This document shows, piece after piece, positions 8,727 through 17,231 of a stretch of 64,000 nucleotides of DNA. The position numbers and the translations under genes are program-made. A model generated the notes under the pieces. That model had not been told where the DNA came from and searched no databases. It worked only from the letters and a program-made list of their open reading frames with translations. Every line of letters begins with the position of its first letter. Within the stretch, counting starts at the first letter, position 1. The DNA comes from Sciscionella marina DSM 45152 (GTDB lineage: Bacteria > Actinomycetota > Actinomycetes > Mycobacteriales > Pseudonocardiaceae), in contig NZ_KB905381.1 of the NCBI RefSeq assembly GCF_000379465.1, forward strand, positions 62,001 to 126,000, written 5' to 3'.

Positions 8727-10175
8727 ATGACACCGGTTGTGGTGACCTCGGGCGGCGCGGTCCGCGGGTTGCTCGAAGACGGCCTGGCCGTTTTTCGTGG
8801 AATTCCCTACGCGGCCCCACCAGTCGATGACCTACGCTGGCGGCGCGCGCAGTCCCATCCGGGGTGGACCGACGTCCGTGACGCAACGCGGTACGGGCCG
8901 AGCGCGCCCCAGCCCTATCTGCCCGGCGGTGCAAGCCCGATCCTGGGCGAGCACGGTTCGCCGCCCTTCGACGAGGACTGCCTGACCCTGAACGTCTGGA
9001 CGCCGGGACTGGACGGGGCGAACCGGCCGGTCCTGGTGTGGATCCATGGCGGCGGATTCACCACGGGCTCGGGAAGCATTCCTTACTACGCCGGGGATAC
9101 GTTCGCGCGCAACGGGAATCTGGTCGTCGTGACGATCAACTATCGCCTCGGTGCATTCGGATACCTGCACGGCATGGTGCCGGGCCACTCGAATCTCTGG
9201 CTCAGCGACCAGGCTGCGGCACTGAACTGGATCGCGGAGAACGCCGCGGCTTTCGGCGGCGACCCGAACGCGATCACGCTCATGGGCCAGTCCGGAGGAG
9301 GATTCTCCATCGGTGCGCTTGCCCAGCATCCCACGGCCGCACAACAGTTCCATCGCGCGATCGTGCAAAGCGCCCCACTCGGGCTCGACCTGCCGACGCC
9401 CGAAGAAGCAGCCGAACGGACCGATGCCGTTGCGGTTCTGCTCGGCCATGCCGATTGCCGTGGACTGGCCGGGGAACCCACCGCCCGCCTTGTCGAAGGA
9501 ACGGTCGCGGCCCTCGGCCGGTTTGCCGAATTCGGCACCTGGAACCTTGCGTTCTCCCCAGTCCTCGACGACCTTATGTCCGTACCCCCGCGGGACGCCT
9601 TGGCCGATCCCCGTGTCGAGCTGCTGATCGGCTGGACGGAAGACGAAGGCACCTTTCCGTTCGCCACCGATCCGCGGTACGACACGGCCACGGCGGACGA
9701 CGTCGTGGCGGTCTTCGGGAAAAGGCACCAAGACCCCGGACTCGTCTATCGGCGCTATGCGGACGCCCTCGGGGACGACCCGCGTGCCGTGCTGAGCGCG
9801 GAATGCGGCGACCGTCTGTTCAAGGCTCCCGCGCGCGACCTGCTGATCCGCCGTGCGGGCACCGGGAACACCTACGCATACGAATTCGCCCTCGATGCGG
9901 TCGCGTTCGCCGGTGCCCTCGGCGCCACCCACTGCCTGGAACTGCCGTTCACCTTCGCCAATCCGGAGAAGTGGGCCGCTGCCCCTTTTCTCGCCGGGCT
10001 CGATCCGGACACGTTGCGATCACTCGGCACACGCATGCACCGCTCGTGGATCTCGTTCGTGCGCAACGGAAAACCCGAAACCGGATCGCTGCACTGGCCG
10101 GCGTCCGATGGCACGACCGTGATGGTCCTCGACGCAGACAGCAAAGTCGCCACAGTCCGCACCTCACCCGTTTGA
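8727..10175 (+). CDS. Type B carboxylesterase (para-nitrobenzyl esterase family), 482 aa
   Basis: Serine ester hydrolase. The family signature EDCLTLNVWTP is at ~83-93, the oxyanion HGGG at 107-110, and the nucleophile elbow GQSGGG has Ser189. The conserved DQAAALNWIAENAAAFGGDP precedes the elbow. An acid in EDEGTF and a late His (THCLELPF) are placed to complete the triad. Length is slightly below the ~490-530 usual for the family. No signal peptide, so it is intracellular. It is the first gene of a plus-strand run reaching 16.7 kb, 24 bp ahead of the amidohydrolase gene, and divergent from the TetR gene. It probably cleaves an ester as the entry step of that pathway. Confidence 0.92.
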   Translation: MTPVVVTSGGAVRGLLEDGLAVFRGIPYAAPPVDDLRWRRAQSHPGWTDVRDATRYGPSAPQPYLPGGASPILGEHGSPPFDEDCLTLNVWTPGLDGANRPVLVWIHGGGFTTGSGSIPYYAGDTFARNGNLVVVTINYRLGAFGYLHGMVPGHSNLWLSDQAAALNWIAENAAAFGGDPNAITLMGQSGGGFSIGALAQHPTAAQQFHRAIVQSAPLGLDLPTPEEAAERTDAVAVLLGHADCRGLAGEPTARLVEGTVAALGRFAEFGTWNLAFSPVLDDLMSVPPRDALADPRVELLIGWTEDEGTFPFATDPRYDTATADDVVAVFGKRHQDPGLVYRRYADALGDDPRAVLSAECGDRLFKAPARDLLIRRAGTGNTYAYEFALDAVAFAGALGATHCLELPFTFANPEKWAAAPFLAGLDPDTLRSLGTRMHRSWISFVRNGKPETGSLHWPASDGTTVMVLDADSKVATVRTSPV

Positions 10176-10199
10176 CCGGGAGACAGGAGATCTCAACCG

Positions 10200-11885
10200 A
10201 TGATCGCACCCGATCTCATCCTGACCAACGCGAAGATCGTCACCGCCGACCGGGAATTCACCATCGCGGAGGCGCTGGCCGTTTCCCGCGGTGTCATTGT
10301 CGCTGTCGGCGCTCGAGCCGAAGTCGAAGCTCTAGCGGGAGCCGGGACGAAAACGGTCGATTTGCACGGAAAGTGTGTCGTGCCCGGCCAGATCGACAGC
10401 TACCAACATTTCATTACCGCGGGCATCGACATGATCGGCGATCGCGGCGCGGTCGAGCTCATCACCAAGACCTCGATCGACGAGATCCTCTCCGCCATCA
10501 AGAGCCGGGTCGACTCGACCCCGGCTGGGCAGTGGGTCGAGGCCGGGTGCATGTACCGCGGGGCACTCACGGATGGCCGGTGGCCGAACCGCTGGGACCT
10601 GGACCAGATCGCCCCGGATCATCCCGTCTACATCAGGCAGGGCGGGCGGCCGATCATCGCCAACAGCCACGCGCTGCGGTTGGCGGGGATCGGGAGGGAC
10701 ACGCCCGACCCCATCGGGCCGGAAGGCATCATCGGCCGCGACGCGGACGGTGAACCTACCGGCCAGCTCATCGGGGGAGCGGCCGATCTGGCTCGGGAAC
10801 GATGGTCTCAGCTCGTCGGGGGGCCTGCCTGGGAGTGGGACTTCTTGCACTTCGACCGCGAAGCTCTGGTGGACGCGGCCCTTGCGCAGCAACGGGTCAA
10901 CCTTGCCTGCGGCATCACGACCGTTCGCGACGATGCCACCTACCCGGCCGAAATCCGGGCCTGGGTGGAGGCACGGCGGCGTGGTCTGCTGCGGAACCGG
11001 CTGGGCGTGCTGGTCGCCGTGCCCGAGCGGCACCTGTGGGCCAAGGAGGATCGGGACCGATTCTTCGGCTCCTATTTCGAGCCGTGGGAAATGGGCGGTG
11101 ATCTCCTGTGGATCGCGGGCGTGTCGATCGGCTACAACCTCGAAGGCTGGATGCAGATCGATGAACCCCGGTTGAGGGAGATGATCCTGGAATCCGTGGC
11201 CCGCGGCTGGACAGTCGCTATTCCCCCGAGCATCGGGGTGAGCGAATCCGTCGGCGAGGTGCTGTCGATCCTCGAGACGGCAGCGGAAGCCGATCCAGCG
11301 GGGTTTGTGGAGCGCAGACACACGTTGACGCACCCGCACGGGCTGCGCCGGCCCGAGGACATCGAACGCGCGAAGAAGCTGGGGCTCATGGTGAATCCCA
11401 ACCCGTTGCTCAGCTATTACGCGGCCGAACGGTCCCTGCGTATGCACCGCCAGATCGAGGCAACCGGGTTCCACCAAGGGATCGTTCCGGACGCCTGGGA
11501 ACAGGCGGTCGGCATGTGGGCGCCGCGCACCCGGGACTGGTTCGAGGCGAGTCTCGTGGTCAGCGGTGGCTCCAATATCCCGGCGGCGACCTACGATCCC
11601 GAGCGGCCGTTCCTCGGCCAGTACTCGGCGTTGACGAATGGCACCCTCGCCGGCGTGCTCCTGCCGGATCAGGCCATCACCCGGGAGCAGATGGTCCGGA
11701 TGTACACGAGCAACGCTGCCTACGCACTCATGCGGGAGGACCGTATCGGCTCGCTCGAACCCGGGAAGTACGCGGATCTGGCCGTGCTGGACCGGGATGT
11801 CCTGACGTGTCCGGACGGGGAAATCGCCGAACTGAAGGTCCTCGAAACCTACTTCGAGGGCGAACTGGCCCACGAGCGGGGATGA
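10200..11885 (+). CDS. YtcJ-like amidohydrolase-fold protein with substituted metal ligands, 561 aa
   Basis: The overall layout is that of the amidohydrolase-3/YtcJ family: small N-terminal beta domain (LILTNAKIVTADREF), barrel entry PGQIDS, a late HGLRRPEDIERAKKLGLMVNPNP segment, and the C-terminal SLEPGKYADLAVLD. The metal-binding positions are changed. The usual HxH is Y68-Q-H70. The usual HAIGD region reads PPSIGVSES. The usual GSD near the end reads GGSNIP. If my alignment by eye is right, three ligand sites are altered, so it may bind metal differently or not hydrolyse at all. It sits 24 bp after the esterase and 16 bp before the GYD gene, clearly in one operon. Confidence 0.82.
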   Translation: MIAPDLILTNAKIVTADREFTIAEALAVSRGVIVAVGARAEVEALAGAGTKTVDLHGKCVVPGQIDSYQHFITAGIDMIGDRGAVELITKTSIDEILSAIKSRVDSTPAGQWVEAGCMYRGALTDGRWPNRWDLDQIAPDHPVYIRQGGRPIIANSHALRLAGIGRDTPDPIGPEGIIGRDADGEPTGQLIGGAADLARERWSQLVGGPAWEWDFLHFDREALVDAALAQQRVNLACGITTVRDDATYPAEIRAWVEARRRGLLRNRLGVLVAVPERHLWAKEDRDRFFGSYFEPWEMGGDLLWIAGVSIGYNLEGWMQIDEPRLREMILESVARGWTVAIPPSIGVSESVGEVLSILETAAEADPAGFVERRHTLTHPHGLRRPEDIERAKKLGLMVNPNPLLSYYAAERSLRMHRQIEATGFHQGIVPDAWEQAVGMWAPRTRDWFEASLVVSGGSNIPAATYDPERPFLGQYSALTNGTLAGVLLPDQAITREQMVRMYTSNAAYALMREDRIGSLEPGKYADLAVLDRDVLTCPDGEIAELKVLETYFEGELAHERG

Positions 11886-11901
11886 CGAGAGGGGAAGGAC
11901 A

Positions 11902-12246
11902 ATGCCGTTTTATCTGATCCGTTCGAAAGCCACTTCCCAGACCTGGGCCGATCTCATCGAGAACCCGGAAGATCGGCGGGCGCCTTCGGTGCAGGCGGAG
12001 TCGCTCTACGGCGGCAAGGTCCATGGCTACTGGTATGCGTTCGGTGAGTACGACGTGTACGGGCTTTTCGAGGCTCCCGACAACACGTCGGCAGCCACGG
12101 TGCAAGCGGCGATCAGCGCCGGAGGGGCGTACTCGAAGGTCGAAATCGTGCCGTTGCTGTCGGTCGAGGAAATGCTCGCCGCGCTCGAACAGGCGAAAAG
12201 CTTTGTCTACCGGCGGCCAGGGGCGCGTCCGGCCGCGTCATCGTGA
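11902..12246 (+). CDS. GYD-domain protein, 114 aa
   Basis: Small ferredoxin-fold-like protein. It carries the GYD-type signature in modified form: GEYDVYGLFEAPDNTSAATVQAAI, followed by the strand SKVEIVPLLSVEEM. Members are of poorly known function and often accompany catabolic enzymes as monomer or dimer ABC-barrel-like proteins. The start has GGGGAAGGAC upstream. It lies between the amidohydrolase and an alpha/beta hydrolase with short spacers, so it is co-transcribed. An auxiliary or small isomerase/lactonase role is possible but unsupported. Confidence 0.72.
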   Translation: MPFYLIRSKATSQTWADLIENPEDRRAPSVQAESLYGGKVHGYWYAFGEYDVYGLFEAPDNTSAATVQAAISAGGAYSKVEIVPLLSVEEMLAALEQAKSFVYRRPGARPAASS

Positions 12247-12268
12247 ACCACAGGAAGGAGCGGTGGAA

Positions 12269-13084
12269 ATGCCCTATATCAACACCGAAGGGGCCCGGCT
12301 CTTCTACACCGACGAAGGCCAGGGCTCGCGGACGCTACTGCTGATGCACGGGTGGGGCGTGGACTCGAACGACTGGGTCTGGCTCATCCCGCTGCTCAGC
12401 GTGGACTACCGGATCGTGGCCTGCGATCTGCGCGGGCACGGGCATTCGAGTGTGCCCGACGACTACGGCTGGGAACGCATGGTGGCCGACATGGTGGATC
12501 TCGTCCGGCACGTCGGCGGCGGACCCGTGGTCCCGGTGGGGCACTCGCTCGGTGGTGCGCTGGCCGCGTCGATGGCGGTCGAGCATCCCGGGCTCGTGGA
12601 AGCGATGGTCGCGGTGGACCCGGCATACGGGCACACCCCGGAGTTCGTGGCGGTGCTCGAAGCCGGGCGAACGCGGTGGAAGAAGGTGCCGGAGGAAGGA
12701 CAGCGGCTCCTGCTCGACCAGATGACGGCGGCGGGCACGACGCTGGCGACGCCGGAATTCCTGCGGACCTTCAACAACCGGCGCATCCAGAGCATGCCGG
12801 CCGAGATGGTGTGGAAGCCCTACGAGGGCCTCGCCGACGCCACATCAGGAGTGTTCCAGCGCGACACGGCCACGGAGTATCTGAAGCGAAGGCAGGCTCC
12901 GGTACTGGCCGTCCACTCGCTGGCAGGGAAGGCGGCGTGGGAGAAGGAGACCTTCGGGCACCCGTATTCCAAGGCGGTCGAATGGGAAGGTTCCGGACAC
13001 TGCGTGCAGATCGAACGGCACCGCGAGCTGGCACAGGTGATGATCGAATGGCTCCACGGACTGCCGGCCGGTGATCAGCCGTGA
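12269..13084 (+). CDS. Alpha/beta hydrolase, 271 aa
   Basis: Soluble hydrolase of the classical fold. The oxyanion region is LLLMHGWGVDSNDW, the strand-5 motif DLRGHGHSSVP, and the nucleophile elbow GHSLGG at ~92-97. A late His in GSGHCVQIERH completes the triad. The true start is the ATG at 12269 (MPYINTEGAR) with GAAGGAG upstream; the same frame is open far upstream, but that part is a shadow of the GYD gene. The 3' end overlaps the next gene by 4 bases (GTGA). Sequence resembles non-haem haloperoxidase-like and C-C hydrolase-like proteins; the substrate is unknown. Confidence 0.9.
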   Translation: MPYINTEGARLFYTDEGQGSRTLLLMHGWGVDSNDWVWLIPLLSVDYRIVACDLRGHGHSSVPDDYGWERMVADMVDLVRHVGGGPVVPVGHSLGGALAASMAVEHPGLVEAMVAVDPAYGHTPEFVAVLEAGRTRWKKVPEEGQRLLLDQMTAAGTTLATPEFLRTFNNRRIQSMPAEMVWKPYEGLADATSGVFQRDTATEYLKRRQAPVLAVHSLAGKAAWEKETFGHPYSKAVEWEGSGHCVQIERHRELAQVMIEWLHGLPAGDQP

Positions 13085-14475
13085 AGCTCTCCGAACGGCG
13101 CGGGCTGCTAGCCGACGGCACCCCGTTCCTCATGCGGGTGCCGGAAATCTGGAACGGGGTCTTGGTACGCGACATGGATTTCGCCGCCGTCGCGGAAATG
13201 TCCGGGGACGAGGTGCTGCTCGCTTCGACCGGGGCGACCGGAGGCAGCGCGGACCGCTACGCGGACATGCTGACGCGAGGATTTGCGGTCGCTGGTACTG
13301 CACGGCACCCACTCGATTTCTTCCAGTACGACCCCGTGCACGAAATCGCGATGCTCGACGAGGTGCTGGACCGGTTCGAAGCCGAGTTCGCAAGGCCGGA
13401 TCGCGTGATCCACTACGGTGGTTCCGGCGGGGGCCACGTGTCGCTGGCGGTCGCGGAGGACTTCGCTGACCGCATCGACGGCGCGATCGCGTTCGATGCG
13501 CACACGCCCGTGTGGATCATGAACACGCATCTCGACATGTGGTTCTCGCTCAAGACGCTCATCGGGCCGGAGGCCGAGGCCGCGGGCGTGGTGCGGCTCG
13601 ACGAACTGCTCGTCACGGACCTGCCGAACGCGGGCATGCGCCGAATCAAGGACACTATTGCCTACCTTCCGGATGCTGCGTTCGAGCGGTCCTGGCGGGC
13701 AACGATCGACGCCGCACAGCGTACTCCTCTCGGCCGGGCCCGGATCGCCTTGGCGATCACGCTGGGACAGTGGCCTGCCTGGGGAAGCGGACTGCACTCA
13801 CCGCCGATGTTGGATGATCCGGACGCCTTGCAGCACAGCATGTATCACCTCGTGTACCAGGATGCACAGAACGCGGGCGGGGCGGGCCGCATCATCTTCG
13901 AGAATGCGGCACGCGGGCGGCAATTGTCCTGGAACACCGGGGTTGATTATGCCGATTTTTTCGCGAACGGAAACGAACACTACCGAAATGCGGTCGCACA
14001 CCTCTATGAGAAAGCCGGGCGCGACGTGGCGGATGACCTGGCCCTGGTAAATACGGCACCGCGGGTCGAGGGCTCCGAATTCGCGCTCGAATTCTGGAAG
14101 GCACCTGGGCGCACTGTTACCGGCGAGCCTCGCGTTCCGGTACTGCGCGTGCACGGATTGGGCGACACCGCGGTTCCGTTCAGCATTGCCGAGGGGTATC
14201 GCGAGCGCGTGCAGGCCAGGGGAAAAGAAGATCTGGTGCGCTTCGCCTTCGTGGACGCTGACGGGCATCTCGCCGCCAATACCGTCGAAAGCGGCACCCT
14301 GCTCGAGGTGATGACACACCGGCTCGATACCGGGAACTGGGGCGATACGGGGCCGGTCGCACTCAACCGCATGGCCTCGGCTTTGGCCCCGGTAACTCCG
14401 GCGCGCTTCGCCGATGTGCACGAACGCGGTCTTGCCGTGGGCCGATACAACCGAACCTGGATCCCGGAAACGTGA
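13081..14475 (+). CDS. Alpha/beta hydrolase-like protein, 464 aa
   Basis: Larger hydrolase-fold protein starting at a GTG that overlaps the preceding stop. The nucleophile elbow is GGSGGG (HYGGSGGGHVSLAV, Ser ~119), preceded by a domain with VLLASTGATGGSADRYADML and followed by a lid region rich in Trp. A late segment, VLRVHGLGDTAVP, has the usual place of the catalytic acid, and DADGHLAAN supplies a candidate His. I recognise no named subfamily; tannase/feruloyl-esterase-like or DUF6351-like proteins have similar elbows. No signal peptide. It is co-transcribed with the smaller hydrolase. Confidence 0.78.
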   Translation: MKLSERRGLLADGTPFLMRVPEIWNGVLVRDMDFAAVAEMSGDEVLLASTGATGGSADRYADMLTRGFAVAGTARHPLDFFQYDPVHEIAMLDEVLDRFEAEFARPDRVIHYGGSGGGHVSLAVAEDFADRIDGAIAFDAHTPVWIMNTHLDMWFSLKTLIGPEAEAAGVVRLDELLVTDLPNAGMRRIKDTIAYLPDAAFERSWRATIDAAQRTPLGRARIALAITLGQWPAWGSGLHSPPMLDDPDALQHSMYHLVYQDAQNAGGAGRIIFENAARGRQLSWNTGVDYADFFANGNEHYRNAVAHLYEKAGRDVADDLALVNTAPRVEGSEFALEFWKAPGRTVTGEPRVPVLRVHGLGDTAVPFSIAEGYRERVQARGKEDLVRFAFVDADGHLAANTVESGTLLEVMTHRLDTGNWGDTGPVALNRMASALAPVTPARFADVHERGLAVGRYNRTWIPET

Positions 14476-14585
14476 ACCACTCCTAGCGGCCGCCGATTCG
14501 GCAAGTGGCGGCGAATTCCCCCCAGTGTGGCAACCGGACTATCCGGTTTCCTGGAAATCCATGCTGTGCAGACGGAGGTAGCGCC

Positions 14586-16043
14586 ATGTCTGCTTCACCA
14601 AAACCGTCCCGGATACTCCTGGTCGTCACCTGCGGTGTCATCGTCTATTTCCTGCTCGAATCGATGCTGGCGCCGGCTCTGCCCGACATTCAGGCCGGGG
14701 TGGGCGGTACCCCCGCATCAGTCGCTTGGGTGTTCACCGGCCTGCTCCTGTCCTCGGCGGTGACGACCCCGCTCGTGAGCCGGCTCGCCGACGTCGCCGA
14801 CAAGAGGAAGGTGCTACTCGGCGTGCTGGCCGTCGTCGCGGCCGGTGTGGCACTCGCCGGGTCGGCCACCTCGGTGCTGCCCCTGGCGATCGGCCAGATC
14901 CTGCAGGGCGCCGGGTTGTGCCTGGCACCGCTGGCGACCGGCATCGTCCGGGACGTGCAGCCGCCCCATCTGGTGCGCAGGGGCAACGGAATCATCATCG
15001 GCAGTGTCACCTTCACCACCGGGCTGGGGCCCGCGCTTGCCGGCCCCATCGTCACCGCAGTGGGCTACCGGTGGCTGTTCTGGGGTGCGCTCCTGCTGCT
15101 GGTCGTGATCTGCCTGGCCACCGCCCGGGTCGTGCCGCCGATGCGGCCACCGCGCCGAGGCGTCGTCGACTGGTCCGGTGCGGCGTTGCTGGCCGGCGGC
15201 TTGCTGGTGCTGCTGATCGGCGTGACCGAAGCACCCGTCTGGGGATGGCTTTCCTCGGGCTTGCTCGGCTCGATGGCGGGTTCTCTGGTGCTCCTTGCGG
15301 CATTCGTCCTCGTGGAGTTGCGGGTCGAGCAGCCGCTGGTGGACCTTCGGCTGGGACGCCGCGTATTGGGCCTCACGGCGCTGCTTTCGTTCGTGGTCGG
15401 CTTCGCGACGACTCTGGCCTATGTGTGCATTCCGAATCTCGTTGCCGCACCGGGGTCCAGTGGCTACGGTCTTGGCGGCACCGCCGCCACCGCCGGTCTG
15501 CTCCTGGTGCCGTTCGGCTTGGCCGGTGCGGTCGCCGCAGCAGTGACCGGGCCGCTGGACCGGCTGCTGGGGCCGCGGCTGGTGATCGTGCTCGGCAACG
15601 TGCTGACTCTCGGCAGCTGCGCGACGTTGCTCGCCGCTGCGTCCAGCGCCGCGGTGGTCGCGATCGCGGCCGGGTTGCTCGGCATCGGGATCGGGCTCGT
15701 GTTCACCGAACTGATCAACGTGGTCACCGGCTCCGTTCCGGCGGAACGGGCCAGCAGCGTGGCCGGGCTCCCTTTCGTGCTGCGGAGTGTCGGGGGCACG
15801 CTTGGCAGCCAGATCAGCGGCAGCGTGCTGGCGAGCGAGGTGATTCCCGGTGCCGGAGTTCCGTCCTGGAACGCATTCACCACCATGTTCTGGGTGACTC
15901 TCGCCGTCGTGGCCGCCGCCGTCGTGCTCGGCGTGGTGCTCCCTGCCCGTTCGCGGAATTCACCGGCCCTCGAATCGGAGTCCACTCCCGACTCGGCAAT
16001 TGCTCATCCGATGCAGAAAGGAAACCGGAAATGGGACAGATGA
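14586..16043 (+). CDS. MFS transporter (DHA2/EmrB-like), 485 aa
   Basis: Integral membrane secondary transporter. Hydrophobic segments alternate through the whole length, and the loop-2 motif SRLADVADKRKV is present near residue 65. The order of helices, with the RVVPPMRPPRRG loop after helix 6, fits the 12-14-helix drug:H+ antiporter-2 group. The ATG at 14586 (MSASPKPSRI) has ACGGAGG upstream; an earlier in-frame ATG at 14505 does not. It is 110 bp after the hydrolase gene and its 3' end overlaps the cysteine hydrolase gene. It probably moves the cluster's substrate or product; direction is not readable. Confidence 0.9.
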   Translation: MSASPKPSRILLVVTCGVIVYFLLESMLAPALPDIQAGVGGTPASVAWVFTGLLLSSAVTTPLVSRLADVADKRKVLLGVLAVVAAGVALAGSATSVLPLAIGQILQGAGLCLAPLATGIVRDVQPPHLVRRGNGIIIGSVTFTTGLGPALAGPIVTAVGYRWLFWGALLLLVVICLATARVVPPMRPPRRGVVDWSGAALLAGGLLVLLIGVTEAPVWGWLSSGLLGSMAGSLVLLAAFVLVELRVEQPLVDLRLGRRVLGLTALLSFVVGFATTLAYVCIPNLVAAPGSSGYGLGGTAATAGLLLVPFGLAGAVAAAVTGPLDRLLGPRLVIVLGNVLTLGSCATLLAAASSAAVVAIAAGLLGIGIGLVFTELINVVTGSVPAERASSVAGLPFVLRSVGGTLGSQISGSVLASEVIPGAGVPSWNAFTTMFWVTLAVVAAAVVLGVVLPARSRNSPALESESTPDSAIAHPMQKGNRKWDR

Positions 16044-16690
16044 CGCTGGCGGAGCTGGACCCCGAACGATCGGCACTCGTGGTGATGCACTACACCAACC
16101 ACGCGGTGCACCCGGATGGCTTCTTCATGCGGAATTCGCCGCCATGGCCTGCCATGGTCGCGGAGGCGATTCCGCAGGTGCAGACGGCGCTTGCCGCCGT
16201 ACGGCGAGCGGGCCTGCTGGTGGTGTTCGGGCAAGGGGCGTGGTCGGAAGGCTATCCGGATCTCAACACCAAGAGCGGAGGTCTCGGGGAAATCCCCCAG
16301 GTCCGCAGGAACCTCCTCGGCAGCTGGGACGCGGAGTTCTACGAAGCCGTGGCGCCGCAGAAGGAGGAGATCACCATTCGAATGACCGGCCTGAGTGCTT
16401 TCAGCGGCACCCCGCTCGGGCGAATCCTCGTCATGAACGGGGTGATGAACCTCTTCATCATCGGGATCAGCAGCCGTGGATGCCCGGAATCGACCGCCCG
16501 CGACGCACTCGACCACGGATACCGGACCATCGTGCTGCCCGATTGCTGCCCGGGCGAGCCGAGCATGGGCAAGTACGAATACGAGGCCTTCGTCGAGTGG
16601 GCGAACCACGTGGCCACTGCGGTCGTGACCGCGGACGAGTTCTCCGGCTGGTTGGTTCCGGAATCGCCCCACGGGCGGGCGCGGCCCTGA
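16031..16690 (+). CDS. Isochorismatase-like cysteine hydrolase with altered triad, 219 aa
   Basis: Isochorismatase-fold protein. The nucleophile region GISSRGCPESTARDALDHGY keeps the family pattern with Cys151. The other two triad residues seem changed: the usual Asp after the first strand is His20 (ALVVMHYTN), and the usual Lys before the SAF motif is Met118 (EITIRMTGLSAF). So it may use other residues, or act on an unusual substrate. The ATG at 16031 has AAAGGA upstream; an alternative ATG at 16040 would give a 4-base ATGA overlap with the transporter. Last gene of the plus-strand operon, convergent with the 160-aa gene. Confidence 0.83.
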   Translation: MGQMTLAELDPERSALVVMHYTNHAVHPDGFFMRNSPPWPAMVAEAIPQVQTALAAVRRAGLLVVFGQGAWSEGYPDLNTKSGGLGEIPQVRRNLLGSWDAEFYEAVAPQKEEITIRMTGLSAFSGTPLGRILVMNGVMNLFIIGISSRGCPESTARDALDHGYRTIVLPDCCPGEPSMGKYEYEAFVEWANHVATAVVTADEFSGWLVPESPHGRARP

Positions 16691-16748
16691 CCTGCCGTTC
16701 CCGGCGATCCTGCACGAAGTTCTGGTACCGGTCGCCGCAGGCGATAGG

Positions 16749-17231
16749 TCAGCGACGATGGGCCGGCTCGGCGCACAGGCCGACTGGGATGGCGCTCTGG
16801 TCGTCGAGGTCGAGGGTGTCCGCAAGGTTGTCGAGCAGTCGCGGAAGCATGCCCACGTAGTCGAGTACGGCGATGTCGAGACCGTGGACGGCTTCGAGGG
16901 CTCGCAGGGCACGCCGGGTCACCGCGCGGGCCAGCCGGAGCATGGCGGCCGCCATGCTGTGGCCTTGTCCGGACACGGCGGGATTTTCCGCCGATTCGAG
17001 ATGTGCGAGTGCAGCCGTCGCGGACTCGGCGAATGAGGTAACGGTCTCCCGATCCTGGATATCACCCCGGCGGAGATGGTCACTGATCATCCGCAGCCCC
17101 TTGTTCGTGGTCAGCACGGTATCGCGGAGTACCGCCGTTGGCTCGCCGGTGGCCAGGCACGTCTCGATGAAACCGATCACCTCCTCCAGTGTGTCGGCGG
17201 CAATGACTTGCTGGTTCTGGTGCCTGGTCAT
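16749..17231 (-). CDS. Hypothetical helical protein, 160 aa, downstream of a FadR gene
   Basis: Not recognised. The sequence is helix-rich and soluble (TLEEVIGFIETCLATGEPTAVLRDTV, then SFAESATAALAHLESAEN, then MLRLARAVTRRALRALEAVHG), with no membrane segment. The ATG at 17231 (MTRHQNQQVI) has GAAGGAGAA upstream, so it is translated on its own. It lies inside the 3' end of the FadR gene as currently read, sharing 152 bases. Composition and codon pattern are normal for the region. A partner of the regulator, or a small effector-binding protein, would fit. Confidence 0.62.
   Translation of the reverse strand: MTRHQNQQVIAADTLEEVIGFIETCLATGEPTAVLRDTVLTTNKGLRMISDHLRRGDIQDRETVTSFAESATAALAHLESAENPAVSGQGHSMAAAMLRLARAVTRRALRALEAVHGLDIAVLDYVGMLPRLLDNLADTLDLDDQSAIPVGLCAEPAHRR

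Noticed and set aside
10332-11873. 513-codon open frame on the minus strand
   Set aside because: Shadow of the amidohydrolase gene; composition rich in Arg, Pro, Gly and His without motifs.
14726-16030. Long upstream extension of the cysteine hydrolase frame
   Set aside because: It is an alternative reading of the MFS transporter. The real gene starts at 16031 with its own ribosome-binding site.
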